DNA from: Clavaria fumosa
Lineage: Eukaryota; Basidiomycota; Agaricomycetes; Agaricales; Clavariaceae
Reading direction: 5' to 3'
Length of the DNA stretch: 64,000 nucleotides
Assembly: GCA_951802425.1 (NCBI GenBank)
Contig: OX637796.1
Location: 620,001-684,000 of the forward strand
Positions 10,401 to 21,613 of the stretch are shown one piece after another. The position numbers and the translations under genes were made by a program. A model generated the notes under the pieces. The model had not been told where the DNA came from, searched no databases, and saw nothing but the letters and a program-made list of their open reading frames with translations. Positions within the stretch are counted from its first letter, which is position 1. Every line of letters starts with the position of its first letter.

Positions 10401-11443
10401 CTTTCTCAATGTAGTAGATACATAAATTTTGGTATACATAGCCGACGGAACTTCGCGTTCCAGGCATCTTTACGTACCCACATATCTGTCAAACCATCCT
10501 GCAAAAGGACTAAGTGTTAGTCTAGCCCCCCAGGGAGCTAAGGACTCTTTCAGTTAAACTAAGGACTGAGTCTAGTTTAGCTAGATATGGTAATCGCTGA
10601 CTAAAGACTTAGTCTGGTCTAGTGCAGATGGTACCCAAAGGTACCTATGCCTAGGGACTGCCGCCCTGTGCCGGCTCCCCTCGGCGCGGTAAGTATTGAA
10701 CGAGATATGAGTATTTTGGTATAGGGTACAAGGTACTCTACTGTACAATGTACCAATGTATTCATCAGAGTAAGTAGTGAATAACTAGCCAAATAGTGAG
10801 AATTGAGGGAAGGTTTATAGAGCTAGAATGGTCTACAAAGCCAGGAGAATCTCATGAACCCTTTAGCTTAATTCTCCCTTCACTGGTTAGCTAGTTATTT
10901 ACCATTCTATTTTTGACCTATCTATGTTGATTTGGCTTAAGTGTACAATACCTATGGAGTGGTCAGTCATTGAGCCATAGTATCAGCCTGTGGAGTGATA
11001 CCAGGTTGAGGCAGACTATGGAGGATCAATGGCTAAGCCCATGGGATGTTGTGACTTAGGTTACTAATAATAATAATATCTGCCCAAAGCAATGCCTTGC
11101 TAGTAGTGTTGGTTCCAATACTGTTAGCAGGAAGGTATGGAACTGGAGGATCTACTAGTCCTGTAGACCAACTGCATAAGGAATTGAGGACCTGTCTGAG
11201 TCATCCTGACTCTCAGTGACTCATTTCTGAATGCACCCAGTACCAGATCCATAACACAGAGCCACCCTACTTTGCTCCTTCCTAGGCCCTGGAAGACCCA
11301 GTGATGGAATACTGTCCCAATTTGACCCCATTGACCAAACAGCCTTTGACCCTCCCATTCTGGTTCTTGGGACTAACATAGTCCCAGCACCTGATCACCT
11401 GATGGAAAGCACCTTCGAACACTCGGCCCTGCTTCCCATAACA
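7409..11443. mobile_element. Solo-LTR-like insertion (about 2.0 kb) split by another solo LTR
   Basis: The insertion starts TGTCAAGAATG and ends CCCATAACA, a TGT...ACA structure. It is flanked by a perfect 5-bp repeat, CCAGC (7404-7408 and 11444-11448). Without the nested LTR at 9270-11256 it is about 2.04 kb. No gag or pol is visible. TATA-like words occur at about 7431 and 8553, the latter followed by about 720 bp of its own right part. The best reading is a solo LTR of a large retrotransposon; a small non-autonomous LTR element is an alternative. Confidence 0.7.
9270..11256. mobile_element. Solo LTR (family with 2.0 kb LTRs), copy 1
   Basis: Begins TGTTAGGGTGTCAAG, ends GATCCATAACA, and is flanked by a perfect 5-bp TSD, CAGAG (9265-9269 and 11257-11261). 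It aligns along most of its length with 60561-62552: shared blocks include the hairpin with arms TTGTGGGG / CCCCACAA near 10170, the words around 10700-11250, and the same end. Copy 2 has its own, different TSD, so both are independent insertions reduced to single LTRs. Confidence 0.88.
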
Positions 11444-11448
11444 CCAGC

Positions 11449-11612
11449 TTAATATCACTCAAATTGATGGGTGTGTTGTATCACTCAATATTCTCCAGCT
11501 TAATATCACTCAAATTGATGGGTGTGTTGTATCACTCAATATTCTCCAGTATAATATCACTCAAATTGATGGGTGTGTTGTATCACTCAATATCCTCCAG
11601 CTCAATATCCCT
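11449..11612. repeat. Tandem array of ~45-50 bp units, right part
   Basis: Continuation of the array at 7020-7408: three to four units with TTAATATCACTCAAATTGAT and GGGTGTGTTGTATCACTCAA. The solo LTR insertion at 7409-11443 separates the two parts. Confidence 0.85.
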
Positions 11613-11852
11613 TAATTCCAAAATCACCCATCACCTGTTTTTTGGTGAAAGTCATAAATCATCTGACCAGATGGTGATATCAACCTGCTATTGGGTCCAT
11701 AGTGCAGGCCTTTCTTTGTAGAACTATGTAGAACTATGTAGATGCTGCTTCCTGCCTTCCACCACCACCCCTCCCTTCCTTTGTGCACCAGCTGCTACAA
11801 ATCAATGGCCCAAGTCCCCATCATTGGTCTGTGACCACAGTGGGGGGCCTGG

Positions 11853-12197
11853 GCCATTGTTGCTGCTGCTGCCACCACTGCCAGTCACCACTGCTGGTCA
11901 CCACCACTGCCACTGCTGCTGGTCATCGCTGCCACCACAGCTGATGGTCATTGCTGCTGCCACCACTGCTGGTTGTTGCTGCCATTGCCACTGCTGCTGG
12001 TTGTTGCTGCCGTTGCCACTGCTGCTGGTTGTTGCTGCTGTTGCCACTGCTGCTGGTTGTTGCTGCTGTTGCCACTGCTGCTGGTTGTTGCTGCCACCAC
12101 CACTGCCACCACTTGCTGGTTGTCACTGCTGCCACCGCCACTGTTGGTCATTGCTGCCACTGCTGCCGCTGCTGGTCACCACCACCACCGCCACTGC
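11853..12197. repeat. CTG/CCA-rich satellite, left part
   Basis: Low-complexity array of units related to GCCACTGCTGCTGGTTGTTG (about 24-27 bp). All six frames are open over long stretches because of the triplet-like periodicity, giving spurious Cys/Leu/Val- or Gln/Asn-rich frames. The array continues at 13651 after an LTR insertion. Confidence 0.85.
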
Positions 12198-13650
12198 TGT
12201 TAGGGCTTGTCCTGTCTCGAAAGTGATGCTGGAGGTCGACTTGTTGGTGACCAGTCCTGGAAACTCGCTAAGACCAATCAACTGTTGAGCACAGTTGAGA
12301 ATGCTTGGTCCCAGAGGGTTGCATAGACATCTGGGAAGATGTGAGAATGGAAACGGACAAATAGTAAGATGGGAGACATTGCTAGGAAGGTTGCGAAGTC
12401 GGTAGACAAGGTGTAGGATGGAAAGGGACGAGTGAGGGGACAAGAGATGTTGCTGAGAAGGTCGCGAGGTTGACTGATGAAGTGTGAAGAAAGGAATAGA
12501 CAAGGTGGGAGAAATGGGTGACACTGAGAAGGTCGTGAAGTTGACTGACAAAGCGTAAGAAAGATGAGGTGAAGGAAAGAGACGATGTTGGAAGAGTTGC
12601 AGGTAGTTGCGATGGTGTTTAAGAAGTGTGTTGGTGAAGGCGATGACCGATGGGAGAACCTGTAGGGTTCGAAGAAGTCAGTACCAAGACGAAGTTAAGG
12701 AAATACTTAGGTGCGCAAGTTGTACGAGTGCAGAGGATGAAAGTAGAGAGAAGTAGAGTGGTCTTGGTGTTGTTGAGGTCACCAAGCAAGACAAGACCTA
12801 TCAATCGCAATGGTTCCAAGCTCAAAGGGCATCGTGCCTCAAGCTTAAGTCAATATCAAGTCTACAGTACAAGAGGTACATGCGAGACTTATATGGAGAG
12901 TATAACAGAAAAGGGGAAAGTACAGAGGTTGCCAGGCGACAAGACTATGGTAGTATGGGGTATAACTAGTCAGGGAGTGACTGTGTGCATGTTCTACTAA
13001 GGTCGCGAGGGGTTGGGAATGCATAGGTAAGGTCGCAAAGATGACCTGTCATGGGTCGCGACCTAGTTAAATAAGTGTACACGTAACTATAACTATGGGG
13101 GGATCCTCGGATCATGAACTACGTAGTTATAGTCAACTGAGGAGAAGAAGGGGAACATAATTTGAAAGGTGTATGCATCTGACCATCGGTGGCGCATTTG
13201 AGCATTAAGGTCACGAGGTCATAGGAATGGTCATGTGGGTGATGCTAGTGATGCAGGTGACCTTGGGTGGGAAGTCACGTGGGTAACGCTAGTAACGCAG
13301 GAAACGGCCGTAATGCTTGTAATGTATTGGCACTGGTAGCGGTAGCGCCGGGGGTGCTGCGCAGCAAGTCACGTGCTGGCTGAAGAGAACGCGCAACGCC
13401 ATGTTGCACGTAGAATTGGTGGGTGCAGGCGGAGTATATGTGTGGGGTGATGTTGTAGGAGGTGTTGCAAGTATGGTATGGTGGTCGCGAGTGTCGTGCG
13501 AGTGCAGGGAAGGTCAGAGAGACTTTTGGAAGAGAATAGTGGGTTCCGGAAGTGTGTGGGGGGGCTCACGGGGTTGTAGAGGGTTGTCGGGAGGTTTGTA
13601 GATGCTGGTAGAGTTGGCTTGGGTAAGGGAAAAATGAATGGGTCCCGACA
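12198..13650. mobile_element. Solo LTR of the gypsy B family
   Basis: Starts TGTTAGGGCTTGTCCTGTCT and ends GGGTCCCGACA; flanked by a perfect 5-bp TSD, ACTGC (12193-12197 and 13651-13655). It aligns over its whole 1453 bp with the LTRs at 42247-43707 and 52328-56495 but is clearly more diverged, so this is an older insertion of the same retrotransposon family. No internal sequence remains. Confidence 0.9.
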
Positions 13651-13910
13651 ACTGCCAGTCACCACTGCTGGTCATCGCCACTGCTGGTTGTCACTGCTGC
13701 CGCCACTACCACTGGTCACCACCACTGCGGCCACTGCTGGTCATTGCTGCTGCCACTGGTTGTTGCTGCTGCTGCTGGTCATCAATGCTGGACATCACTG
13801 CCACCACTGCTGGTCACTGCTGCTGGTCCTCGCCACCGGTCACCACCACTGCTGGTCATCACTGCTGCTGTTCACCACCACTGCCACCGCTGCTGGTTGT
13901 CGGATTCCCT
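13651..13910. repeat. CTG/CCA-rich satellite, right part
   Basis: Same unit type as 11853-12197 (CCACTGCTGGTCAT variants), starting with the second TSD copy of the solo LTR. The array was one block before that insertion. Confidence 0.8.
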
Positions 13911-14807
13911 GTTGGTCAGTCAAGGCGGAGCACATGTGGGGCCGAAGAAACCAGGTGTGCACGCCTCGCAGAGGGGACCAGTGGTGCCAGCGGGGCAGAT
14001 GCAGGTGCTGGTGGTGGGAGAGCAGATGCCGTTATGGGCGCAGGGCGCAGGACAAGCTGCGGAGGCGGCGGAAAGGGCGGAGAGAGGGGCGGAGAGAGGG
14101 AGCTGGGCAAGGTCGGGAACAGCATCCCAGAGGGTGAGGTAAGTGTTTGGGGCAAGGAAGAGGGAACCAGAAGAGAGGATGGAGGGGAGGGGTTGGAGAG
14201 TGGAGGGGGATGAAAGGGATGAGGGGAGGGGGGAGAAGAATGGTTTGCCAGCATAGAAAGGGACTCACAGTTTAATGCCATCACAGTCATTGCAGGTGGC
14301 GCCAGGCAGCATGGTCAGCACACAGAGGGGTGCCAGGTGGTGTGGTCAGCATGTGGAGAGGTATGAGGCAGGGAGTGGTGTTGCACTTTAAAAAAATTTC
14401 AACATAAGATCACATGATCTGATGGGGCCACTTTGTCATGGCACAGCACTGGCCAACAAGTGGCAGCACAATGATGAGCAGCCTCCCAAACTTCATGTAT
14501 TACATACAGTACATAATCAATATTGCACACAAAATGAACACTGAATCAAGGCTTCAGAAGGGCCTCTTCTACACAATACTGCATAGAATACCTTAATCTG
14601 TGTAGAGCTACAGAGGTCTGCAGGGATACCCTCATTTCTATGGCTTCTATGGCTTCTACAGTACCAAAACAGGTTTTGCTGATGTTCCCTTGCAGTGGGC
14701 CAGCACCAGAGACCATGTCTAATGACTATGATAGACTATCTGGAAAAAAAGTGCCAAAAGACACTCCTGCCAGCTCTGCAATGCCTGTTGATGAGGCCAA
14801 ATGAAAA
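13911..14807. other. Unassigned sequence, GA-rich then AT-rich
   Basis: A purine-rich part (14040-14240, GGGGAGAG-type) gives long overlapping open frames in several frames, a composition effect. The rest contains no recognisable domain, intron pattern or repeat family. Confidence 0.4.
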
Positions 14808-14957
14808 AACTTGACACTCCATGACTGGTTAATTGTCTTTGCCTATGTGGATCAGCATAAGGGGATGTCGCAAAGTGAGATTGTGGAGCATTTCTGTACC
14901 AGGTGCAAAGGGACCCTTGTCTTTACTCAAGCAATGTTATCAAGAAGATTTGGAGAG
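14808..14957 (+). pseudogene. CENP-B/Tigger-type HTH fragment of a transposase
   Basis: One 50-codon frame reads as the N-terminal DNA-binding domain of fungal pogo/Tigger-type transposases: NLTLHDWLIVFAYVD, MSQSEIVEHF and GTLVFTQAMLSR. It is bounded by in-frame stops at 14802 and 14958, and nothing of the catalytic domain follows in register, so it is a relic. A short open frame in another register (14833-15054) covers the same bases and is a shadow. Confidence 0.6.
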
Positions 14958-15059
14958 TGAAGAGAAGGGGCTTGCACCAGAGATAAGTGACACTGAGTTG
15001 GCAGAGCTGTGCAGAAGACTAGAAGGGGTATGCTTGGACAGACTGGTGAGGTAGACAAT

Positions 15060-15960
15060 GCACAGATATTGTCACAAGAGGCCTGATGCCTTCATGGGCA
15101 TTTGCAAAGATGGCAGGTGGTGAAGGCACAGCAGATGACACTGGACCATTTTTGGAATCCATCACACATCACACATGTCACATAATATGTGACACATAGG
15201 TTACCATATACCCACAATACTGTATTAGTTTTAGGGTCTGACCGTCATTATATGTTATGCCATGTTCAACTGTATTGCTAACTGAATTTGCAAAAATGAC
15301 TGCGCTGCCCAGCAGTCCTTGCCATGTTTGATGCTTCACAAAAGGGGCCAGTCCTTCGGTGTTGCTCGGCAGCCAGTCAATTGTCCAAACTCCAATCCCC
15401 GGTGTAGCAGATTCACTGGCAATCCCCGGTGTGGCAAGGGTCAATCCCCGAGGTGGTGCTTCCCAGATAATCCCGAGCTAAATCTAACGTTGATACATAG
15501 CATTGGGTTATAACCACCCTTGCGACACGAGCTTGGAGCGTTTCTCTGCGTGGTAGGAACGTGACGAGTTCGAAACGAACTAGTTTGAAACTGAGGAACA
15601 TACAGCATACCGATATTCGGATGATTCGCCACCGCCACTGGACACACGATGAGGCGATGAGGTTTCAAGGAAATATACAACTCCTTTCTCTTACAGTTCG
15701 CGGCATTCTGGTGCGTCCAAATGTAGAAGGGCAACGGCCATTTACTTTCGCACCGAATTGGCATATAAAGAGACAGTCCCAGAGAGATACAACCCCCATC
15801 CCCCACCCACACACACACACACACTTAGAGGCAGCAACAAAGATAATAAAATGAGTAAAGCTCCGGTGCGTCGTTTTCTTTTCATCGGTCTTACCTAATA
15901 CATACTGAGGCGTGGGAGCAGGAACAGGAGGCAAGCGATCAGCAAGGCGACAAAATTGCT
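15060..15960. other. Spacer upstream of the RecQ-like gene
   Basis: No gene is supported. The visible features are short direct words AATCCCCGGTGT repeated near 15390-15430, a TATA-like CATATAAAGAG at about 15763 followed by CA repeats at about 15808-15826, and GC-richer sequence like that of the RecQ gene. This could be a promoter region for a transcript starting before 15960. Confidence 0.35.
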
Positions 15961-15966
15961 ATATCC

Positions 15967-16155
15967 ATGCTCGTGTTCAATCCAGAAACAGGAGATTGGG
16001 AACCCCAAGTAGATTCGATAGAATTTATAGAAGAAGACCCAGAAGAGATTGTTGACGATGACGATCAAAATGGGCAGAAGCGCGTTGACCTTAACGATCA
16101 AAATGGGCAGCAGGGCGTTGACAATGACGATCAAAATGGGCAGCAGCCGGGTTAA
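15967..16155 (+). other. Short open frame with a 33-bp tandem repeat
   Basis: 62 codons containing three copies of an 11-residue unit (around DDQNGQ) from a 33-bp tandem repeat at 16050-16150. The start includes FNPETGDWEPQ, which looks protein-like. It could be an exon of a gene upstream of RecQ, but no splice context was resolved. Function unknown. Confidence 0.3.
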
Positions 16156-16504
16156 ATTATTAAACCTGATATCTGTTATGGGCCCGGAAGAGATTGGGGA
16201 CGTAAAAGGCGAGGGCAGCAGCAGAATTAGAGGATCTGCATAACACAATGATATCGACCATTTTTGGCAATCTAGCTGTGACAGAAGTGCGCTTGGCATG
16301 CTCTCCTGATTTGCGCGGCTTTCTTTATATGGAAGAGCTGTCTTTAACCAGACTGCGCCGAACCGTAGCAACACTATTTTCAGAGTTTTTTTGGGGTTTG
16401 TACAAATCGGGACACGCGTCAGTCAGTCACGCGCTCGGGATCAGACACGGACCTACATCTTTGCTATCGCCACCAATGCGTCAACGCGGAGCCAATCAAA
16501 AGAT

Positions 16505-18151
16505 ATGGACGACTATGTCGACTCCGACGATGTGAGGCGCTTCACGACTGCTACATCCCTTTTTTGAATCAAAAACCTTAGATGGAACTCGTCCTCGAGA
16601 TGTCTCGCGCTGAGCACGCTCAATCTTTGTCCAGCGGCTCGACGACCGAACTACAGACAACCAGTTCGTCGCCTGCGCGATCAAAGCCGCCGCCGCTCTC
16701 GCACCTCTGTAACGAGCTCGAGCAAGAGTTGAAGGAAGAGCTGGCCACCATCCGTGTCGAGATCGGCGAGCTGGATGTTGAGTTGGATAAGCTGCGAGAG
16801 TTGCGGGCGCGTCGCGCCGAGGCAGAACGCGTGTTGGTAAACCAGCTGAACGGTCTGCAGCAAGAACGGCGACGTATTGCCATTGGTTGCAGCAGCAACA
16901 GCGGCGGCGTTACGGGTCAAGCCAAAGATAGCGGGATTGTCGATTACGCTGACGATGATTGGGAATGGACCGATCTCATGCGCTCAAAGATGAAGCAAGT
17001 ATTTGGGATTGATGGATTTCGGCTGTGTCAGAAAAGGTGCATGGATTTTCGCCATTTCGCGGAGGCAAGATTTGAAAGCGGAAATTTACTATTTCTAAAT
17101 CCCCAGCGTCTGCAATGCCAACATGGACGGTGCGGACATCGTCTGCGTGATGCCCACCGGTCAGGACCTCCTTTTTGTTTCGCACCTTCGCTCTGCTTAA
17201 CCCAGATTTATGTGAACATTTCGTTCAGGCAAGTCGTTGACATATCAGCTCCCTGCTCTTCTTACCCCTGGAGTGACACTCGTTATCTCGGTATGACTTT
17301 TTTTCAGAGTTTATCTTCCAAAGTCTAATTGCCTACTCCTTTTATACCACAAAAGATATGCTAAAACCTCCCAGTGGATGCCGTCATGTTGACGGGCAGC
17401 ACGTCAAAGGAGGAATCACGTAACATATTTTCCCGCTTGGCAGCTCAAGCTGCACGTAGGCCAGACGCTAAGGAGATCAAAACTGCTTTTTGTGACGGTG
17501 AGGGGTGTCCGTGATGTTCTTCACGCAGCCCGGCTCATGTTGTGCCGCAGCCTGAAAGGATTGCGAGGAGCAAGACATTCATGTCTATGGTGACGAAGCT
17601 GGCGAACGCTGGGAGATTAGGTACATGAACTCTATTTTTCGGACATGCAATTACCCAATAAGTACCCCGAAGCACGGATCGTAATCGATGAGGCTCACTG
17701 TGTCTCTCAACTTGGCCATGATTTCAGGTCAATTCGTCCGTGCCTTCCTTGTGAGATCACAATTAACCCGTCTCTGCCCCTAGACCTGACTACCGAAAAT
17801 TAAACGTTCCTCGTCAGCTGTTTCCCAATGTCCCAATCATGGCACTTTCAGCTACTTGTCCGCCAAAAGTTCTTAAGGACTTGGTGACGACATTGAGACT
17901 TCCGCCAGTTGTGGATGGGACAAGTCTGTTCCAATCTCCTTTTCTCAGCCATTTTTTACAACCAACCGATTGCCTTAGGCGCTAAAACCAAGCATACACT
18001 ATATTCCTCTGCGCCCTTGTACCGGAAGAATTTGCACTACACGGTGTTACCGAAGCCCAGCTCTTTCGACGCAACAATACAAGTCATGGCTGACTATATC
18101 TTGGAACGCCACAGCGGTGAGAGCGGTATTGTCTATTGTCTGTCCAAGAAC
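16505..18151 (+). pseudogene. RecQ-like DNA helicase, 5' part, split by the KDZ element
   Basis: ATG at 16505, a first intron 16532-16581, then an exon with a coiled-coil region (LCNELEQELKEELATIRVEI onward) and the RecQ signature VFGIDGFRLCQ. Later exons show the nucleotide-binding region GKSLTYQLPALLTPG (about 17227-17270), AVMLTGSTSKEESRNIFSRL, PERIARSKTFMSMVTK, the DEAH box in RIVIDEAHCVSQLGHDFR (about 17674-17727), motif III ALSATCPPKVL, and SGIVYCLSKN at the last exon end. RecQ helicases unwind DNA 3' to 5' using ATP in recombination and telomere maintenance. The Walker A region looks damaged: after splicing it reads PTGKS rather than PTGGGKS, and motif Ia (PLISLI...DQ) was not found near 17300. 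The gene continues at 37537. Confidence 0.8.
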
Positions 18152-18184
18152 GTATGCCACCTCGCTCTTGTCTGCTGTTCCAGC

Positions 18185-18290
18185 CCATTCAGTCACAAAA
18201 GGACGCTAATATCGTGCCACCCACAAAGTACACCAGTATGTATTTAGCGTTTCAGCCGGCCTCGGCCAAGATAACATAGATTACACAATA
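18185..18290 (+). repeat. Left terminal inverted repeat of the KDZ element
   Basis: About 105 bp nearly identical to the reverse complement of 37391-37496. The first ten bases are CCATTCAGTC; the inner part includes GGACGCTAATATCGTGCCAC and GCCGGCCTCGGCCAAGATAA. Only a few mismatches are visible. Confidence 0.92.
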
Positions 18291-18329
18291 AATATGGCTT
18301 GGGGCAACAGAATGTGTAAACGATAATAT

Positions 18330-21270
18330 CACCTTGGCCCAGATGTCAAGTACCACACAATAATTGAATAGGCCAGTGAGTGAAGCCTGCTGACAAGAAT
18401 ATTGCATGGGCCAATTGGCTCATTGTAATGATGACCAAGCTTTTCATATCATCTTGGCCAAGATACAATGGTGAAAATATGATTCTGGCCAACATGGATA
18501 ATATGCTGCAATATTCAGACTGGCCAACATGGATGATATGCTGCAATATTCAGACTGGCCAATACTCATTGACCTGGGATAGTAATTGATTCTGGCCAAG
18601 ATATCTCCGCAATATCATCGGCCAAGATTCTTGTAATTCGTTTTGGCCAAGACAAGTCATGAATATTGTCTTGGCCAAGCATAGGCAACACAAATATAGT
18701 CCTGGCCAACATGCCAGGCATTCTGTAATATTAAGACTGGCCAATACCAATAACTGGACTCAGCCAATTTGTTTCGGCCAAGAAATATCATTAATATCCT
18801 CTTGGCCCAGCCTAGGCAACACAAATATAGTACTGGCCAATACCAATAACTGGACTCAGGTAATTCGTTTTGGCCAAGATGGGTCATTAATATCGTTTTG
18901 GCCCAGCCTGGCCAACACAAATATAGTCCTGGCCAATACCAATAACTGGACTCAGGTAATTCATTTCGGCCAAGATGGGTCATTAATATCATTTTGGCCC
19001 AGCCTAGCCAACACAAATATAGTCCTGGCCAACATGCCAGACACGTTGTAATATTAAGACTGGCCAATACCAATAACTGGAGTCAGGTAATTTGTTTTGG
19101 CCAAGAAATCTCATTAATGTCATCTTGGCCCAGCCTAGGCAACACAAATATGGTCCTGGCCAACATGCCAGACATGCTGTAATATTAAGACTAAGTTGTT
19201 TCGGCCAAGACCTATTATTAATGTCATCTTGGCCAAGATCTGTTATTAATGTCATCTTGGCCCAGCCTGAGCAACACAAATATAGTCCTGGCCAACATGC
19301 CAGACATGCTGTAATATTAGGACTGGCCAATACCTATAACTAGACTCAGATAATTCGTTTCGGCCAAGATGTGTCATTAATATCGTTTTGGCCCCGCCTA
19401 GGCAATACAAATATAGTCCTGGCCAACATGCCAGACATGCCCTAATATTAAGACTGGCCAATATCAATAACTGGATTCAGCCAATTCATTTCAGCCAAGA
19501 GGTGTATATTATCATCTTGGCCCAGCTCAGGCAACATAAATATAGTCCTGGCCAACATGCCAGACATGCTGTAATATTAAGACTGGCCTTTGACAATAAC
19601 TGGAATCAGCCAATTCATTTCAGCCAAGAGATGTCATTAATATCCTCTTGGCACAGCCTAGGCAACACAAATATAGTCCTGGCCAACATGCCAGACATGC
19701 TGTAATATTAGGACTGGCCAATACCAATAACTAGACTCAGGTAATTCATTTCAGCCAAGATGGGTCATTAATATCGTTTTGGCCCAGCCTAGGCAACACA
19801 AATATAGTCCTGGCCAATACCAATAACTGGACTCAGGTAATTCATTTCGGCCAAGATAGGTCATTAATATCGTTTTGGCCCAGCCTAGGCAACACAAATA
19901 TAGTCCTGGCCAATACCAATAACTGGACTCAGGTAATTCGTTTCGGCCAAGATAGGTCATTAATATCGTTTTGGCCCAGCCTAGGCAACACAAATATAGT
20001 CCTGGCCAATACCAATAACTAGACTCAGGTAATTCATTTCGGCCAAGATGGGTCATTAATATCGTTTTGGCCCAGCCTAGGCAACACAAATATAGTCCTG
20101 GCCAATACCAATAACTAGACTCAGGTAATTCATTTCGGCCAAGATGGGTCATTAATATCGTTTTGGCCCAGCCTAGGCAACACAAATATAGTCCTGGCCA
20201 ATACCAATAACTGGACTCAGGTAATTCGTTTCGGCCAAGATAGGTCATTAATATCATTTTGGCCCAGCCTAGGCAACACAAATATAGTCCTGGCCAATAC
20301 CAATAACTAGACTCAGGTAATTCATTTCGGCCAAGATGGGTCATTAATATCGTTTTGGCCCAGCCTAGGCAACACAAATATAGTCCTGGCCAATACCAAT
20401 AACTGGACTCAGGTAATTCATTTCGGCCAAGATGGGTCATTAATATCGTTTTGGCCCAGCCTAGGCAACACAAATATAGTCCTGGCCAATACCAATAACT
20501 GGACTCAGGTAATTCGTTTCGGCCAAGATAGGTCATTAATATCATTTTGGCCCAGCCTAGGCAACACAAATATAGTCCTGGCCAATACCAATAACTAGAC
20601 TCAGGTAATTCATTTCGGCCAAGATGGGTCATTAATATCGTTTTGGCCCAGCCTAGGCAACACAAATATAGTCCTGGCCAATACCAATAACTAGACTCAG
20701 GTAATTCATTTCGGCCAAGATGGGTCATTAATATCGTTTTGGCCCAGCCTAGGCAACACAAATATAGTCCTGGCCAATACCAATAACTGGACTCAGGTAA
20801 TTCATTTTGGCCAAGATTGGTCATTAATATCGTTTTGGCCCAGCCTAGCCAACACAAATATAGTCCTGGCCAACATGCCAGACACGTTGTAATATTAAGA
20901 CTGGCCAATACCAATAACTGGAGTCAGGTAATTCGTTTTGGCCAAGAGATGTCATTAATGTCATCTTGGCCCAGCCTTAGGCAACACAAATATAGTCCTG
21001 GCCAACATGTAGTCATGGCCAATATGTAAGATATGCTGTAATATTCAGACTGGCCAAAAGTTATGGTTCTGTCGAAGTAATTCGTTTCGGCCAAGACATC
21101 TGTTCAACATCATCTTGGCCAGGATTGGCTAATAAAGATATAGTCCTGGCCAACATTTAAGCTATGCTGTAATATTCAGACTGGCCAACATTTAAGCTAT
21201 GATATTCAGACTGGCCAATGCTCCAGGAACTACAATGGTAATTGGTTGTGACCAAGATATCATCAGCATT
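18330..21270 (+). repeat. Left subterminal satellite of the KDZ element
   Basis: Tandem units of about 131 bp and, from 19751 to 20914, at least eleven units of 96 bp. Each unit holds GGCCAATACCAATAACTGGA, CGGCCAAGATGGGTCATTAA and GGCCCAGCCTAGGCAACACA. The longer unit has an extra ~35-bp module containing CATGCCAGACATGCTGTAAT. The 387-codon open frame on the minus strand through the 96-bp block exists because 96 is divisible by three; it is not a gene. The same units in inverted orientation form the right array. Confidence 0.95.
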
Positions 21271-21613
21271 ATCTTGGCCAAGATTTGGCTGATATTCCCA
21301 AAATCCTATCTATGACACAATTAAAGGTTGGCCAACATGGCACTGCACTGCTAATGCAGTCACCAATACATACACCTTGGCCAATCCAGGGTGTAGATTT
21401 TGCAAATTTAAACTTGGGCCGACACTATATTTTCGTTCCTTACGTCTCTTGGCCAGTCTGTAGTTTATGGTGTCATCGATAAGGGCCTTACAATCTCGAT
21501 CGGGCCATGGCAAAAAGTTCAACATCATGTGACTTCAAATCATTTTCGACTTGCCCGAGTTCTTGGCCCTTAAGTCGGCTCTTATGCTTCTCTTGTCACT
21601 CTGCCACTCACAC

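Noticed and set aside
11824..12288. Open frames of 70-154 codons in all frames (Cys/Leu- or Gln/Asn-rich)
   Set aside because: Produced by the CTG/CCA triplet-like array; no start context, introns or domain, and the array is split by a solo LTR.
13638..14213. 191-codon plus-strand open frame
   Set aside because: Runs from satellite repeat into GA-rich sequence; overlapping frames are equally open, so it is a composition effect.
19751..20914. 387-codon open frame on the minus strand with 32-residue repeats
   Set aside because: It is the translation of the 96-bp satellite unit (96 is divisible by three); the same sequence is non-coding elsewhere in the arrays and has stops when the unit is 131 bp.
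18330..21270. CRISPR-like appearance of regularly spaced repeats
   Set aside because: The units are contiguous satellite repeats in a eukaryotic transposon, without unique spacers or cas genes.
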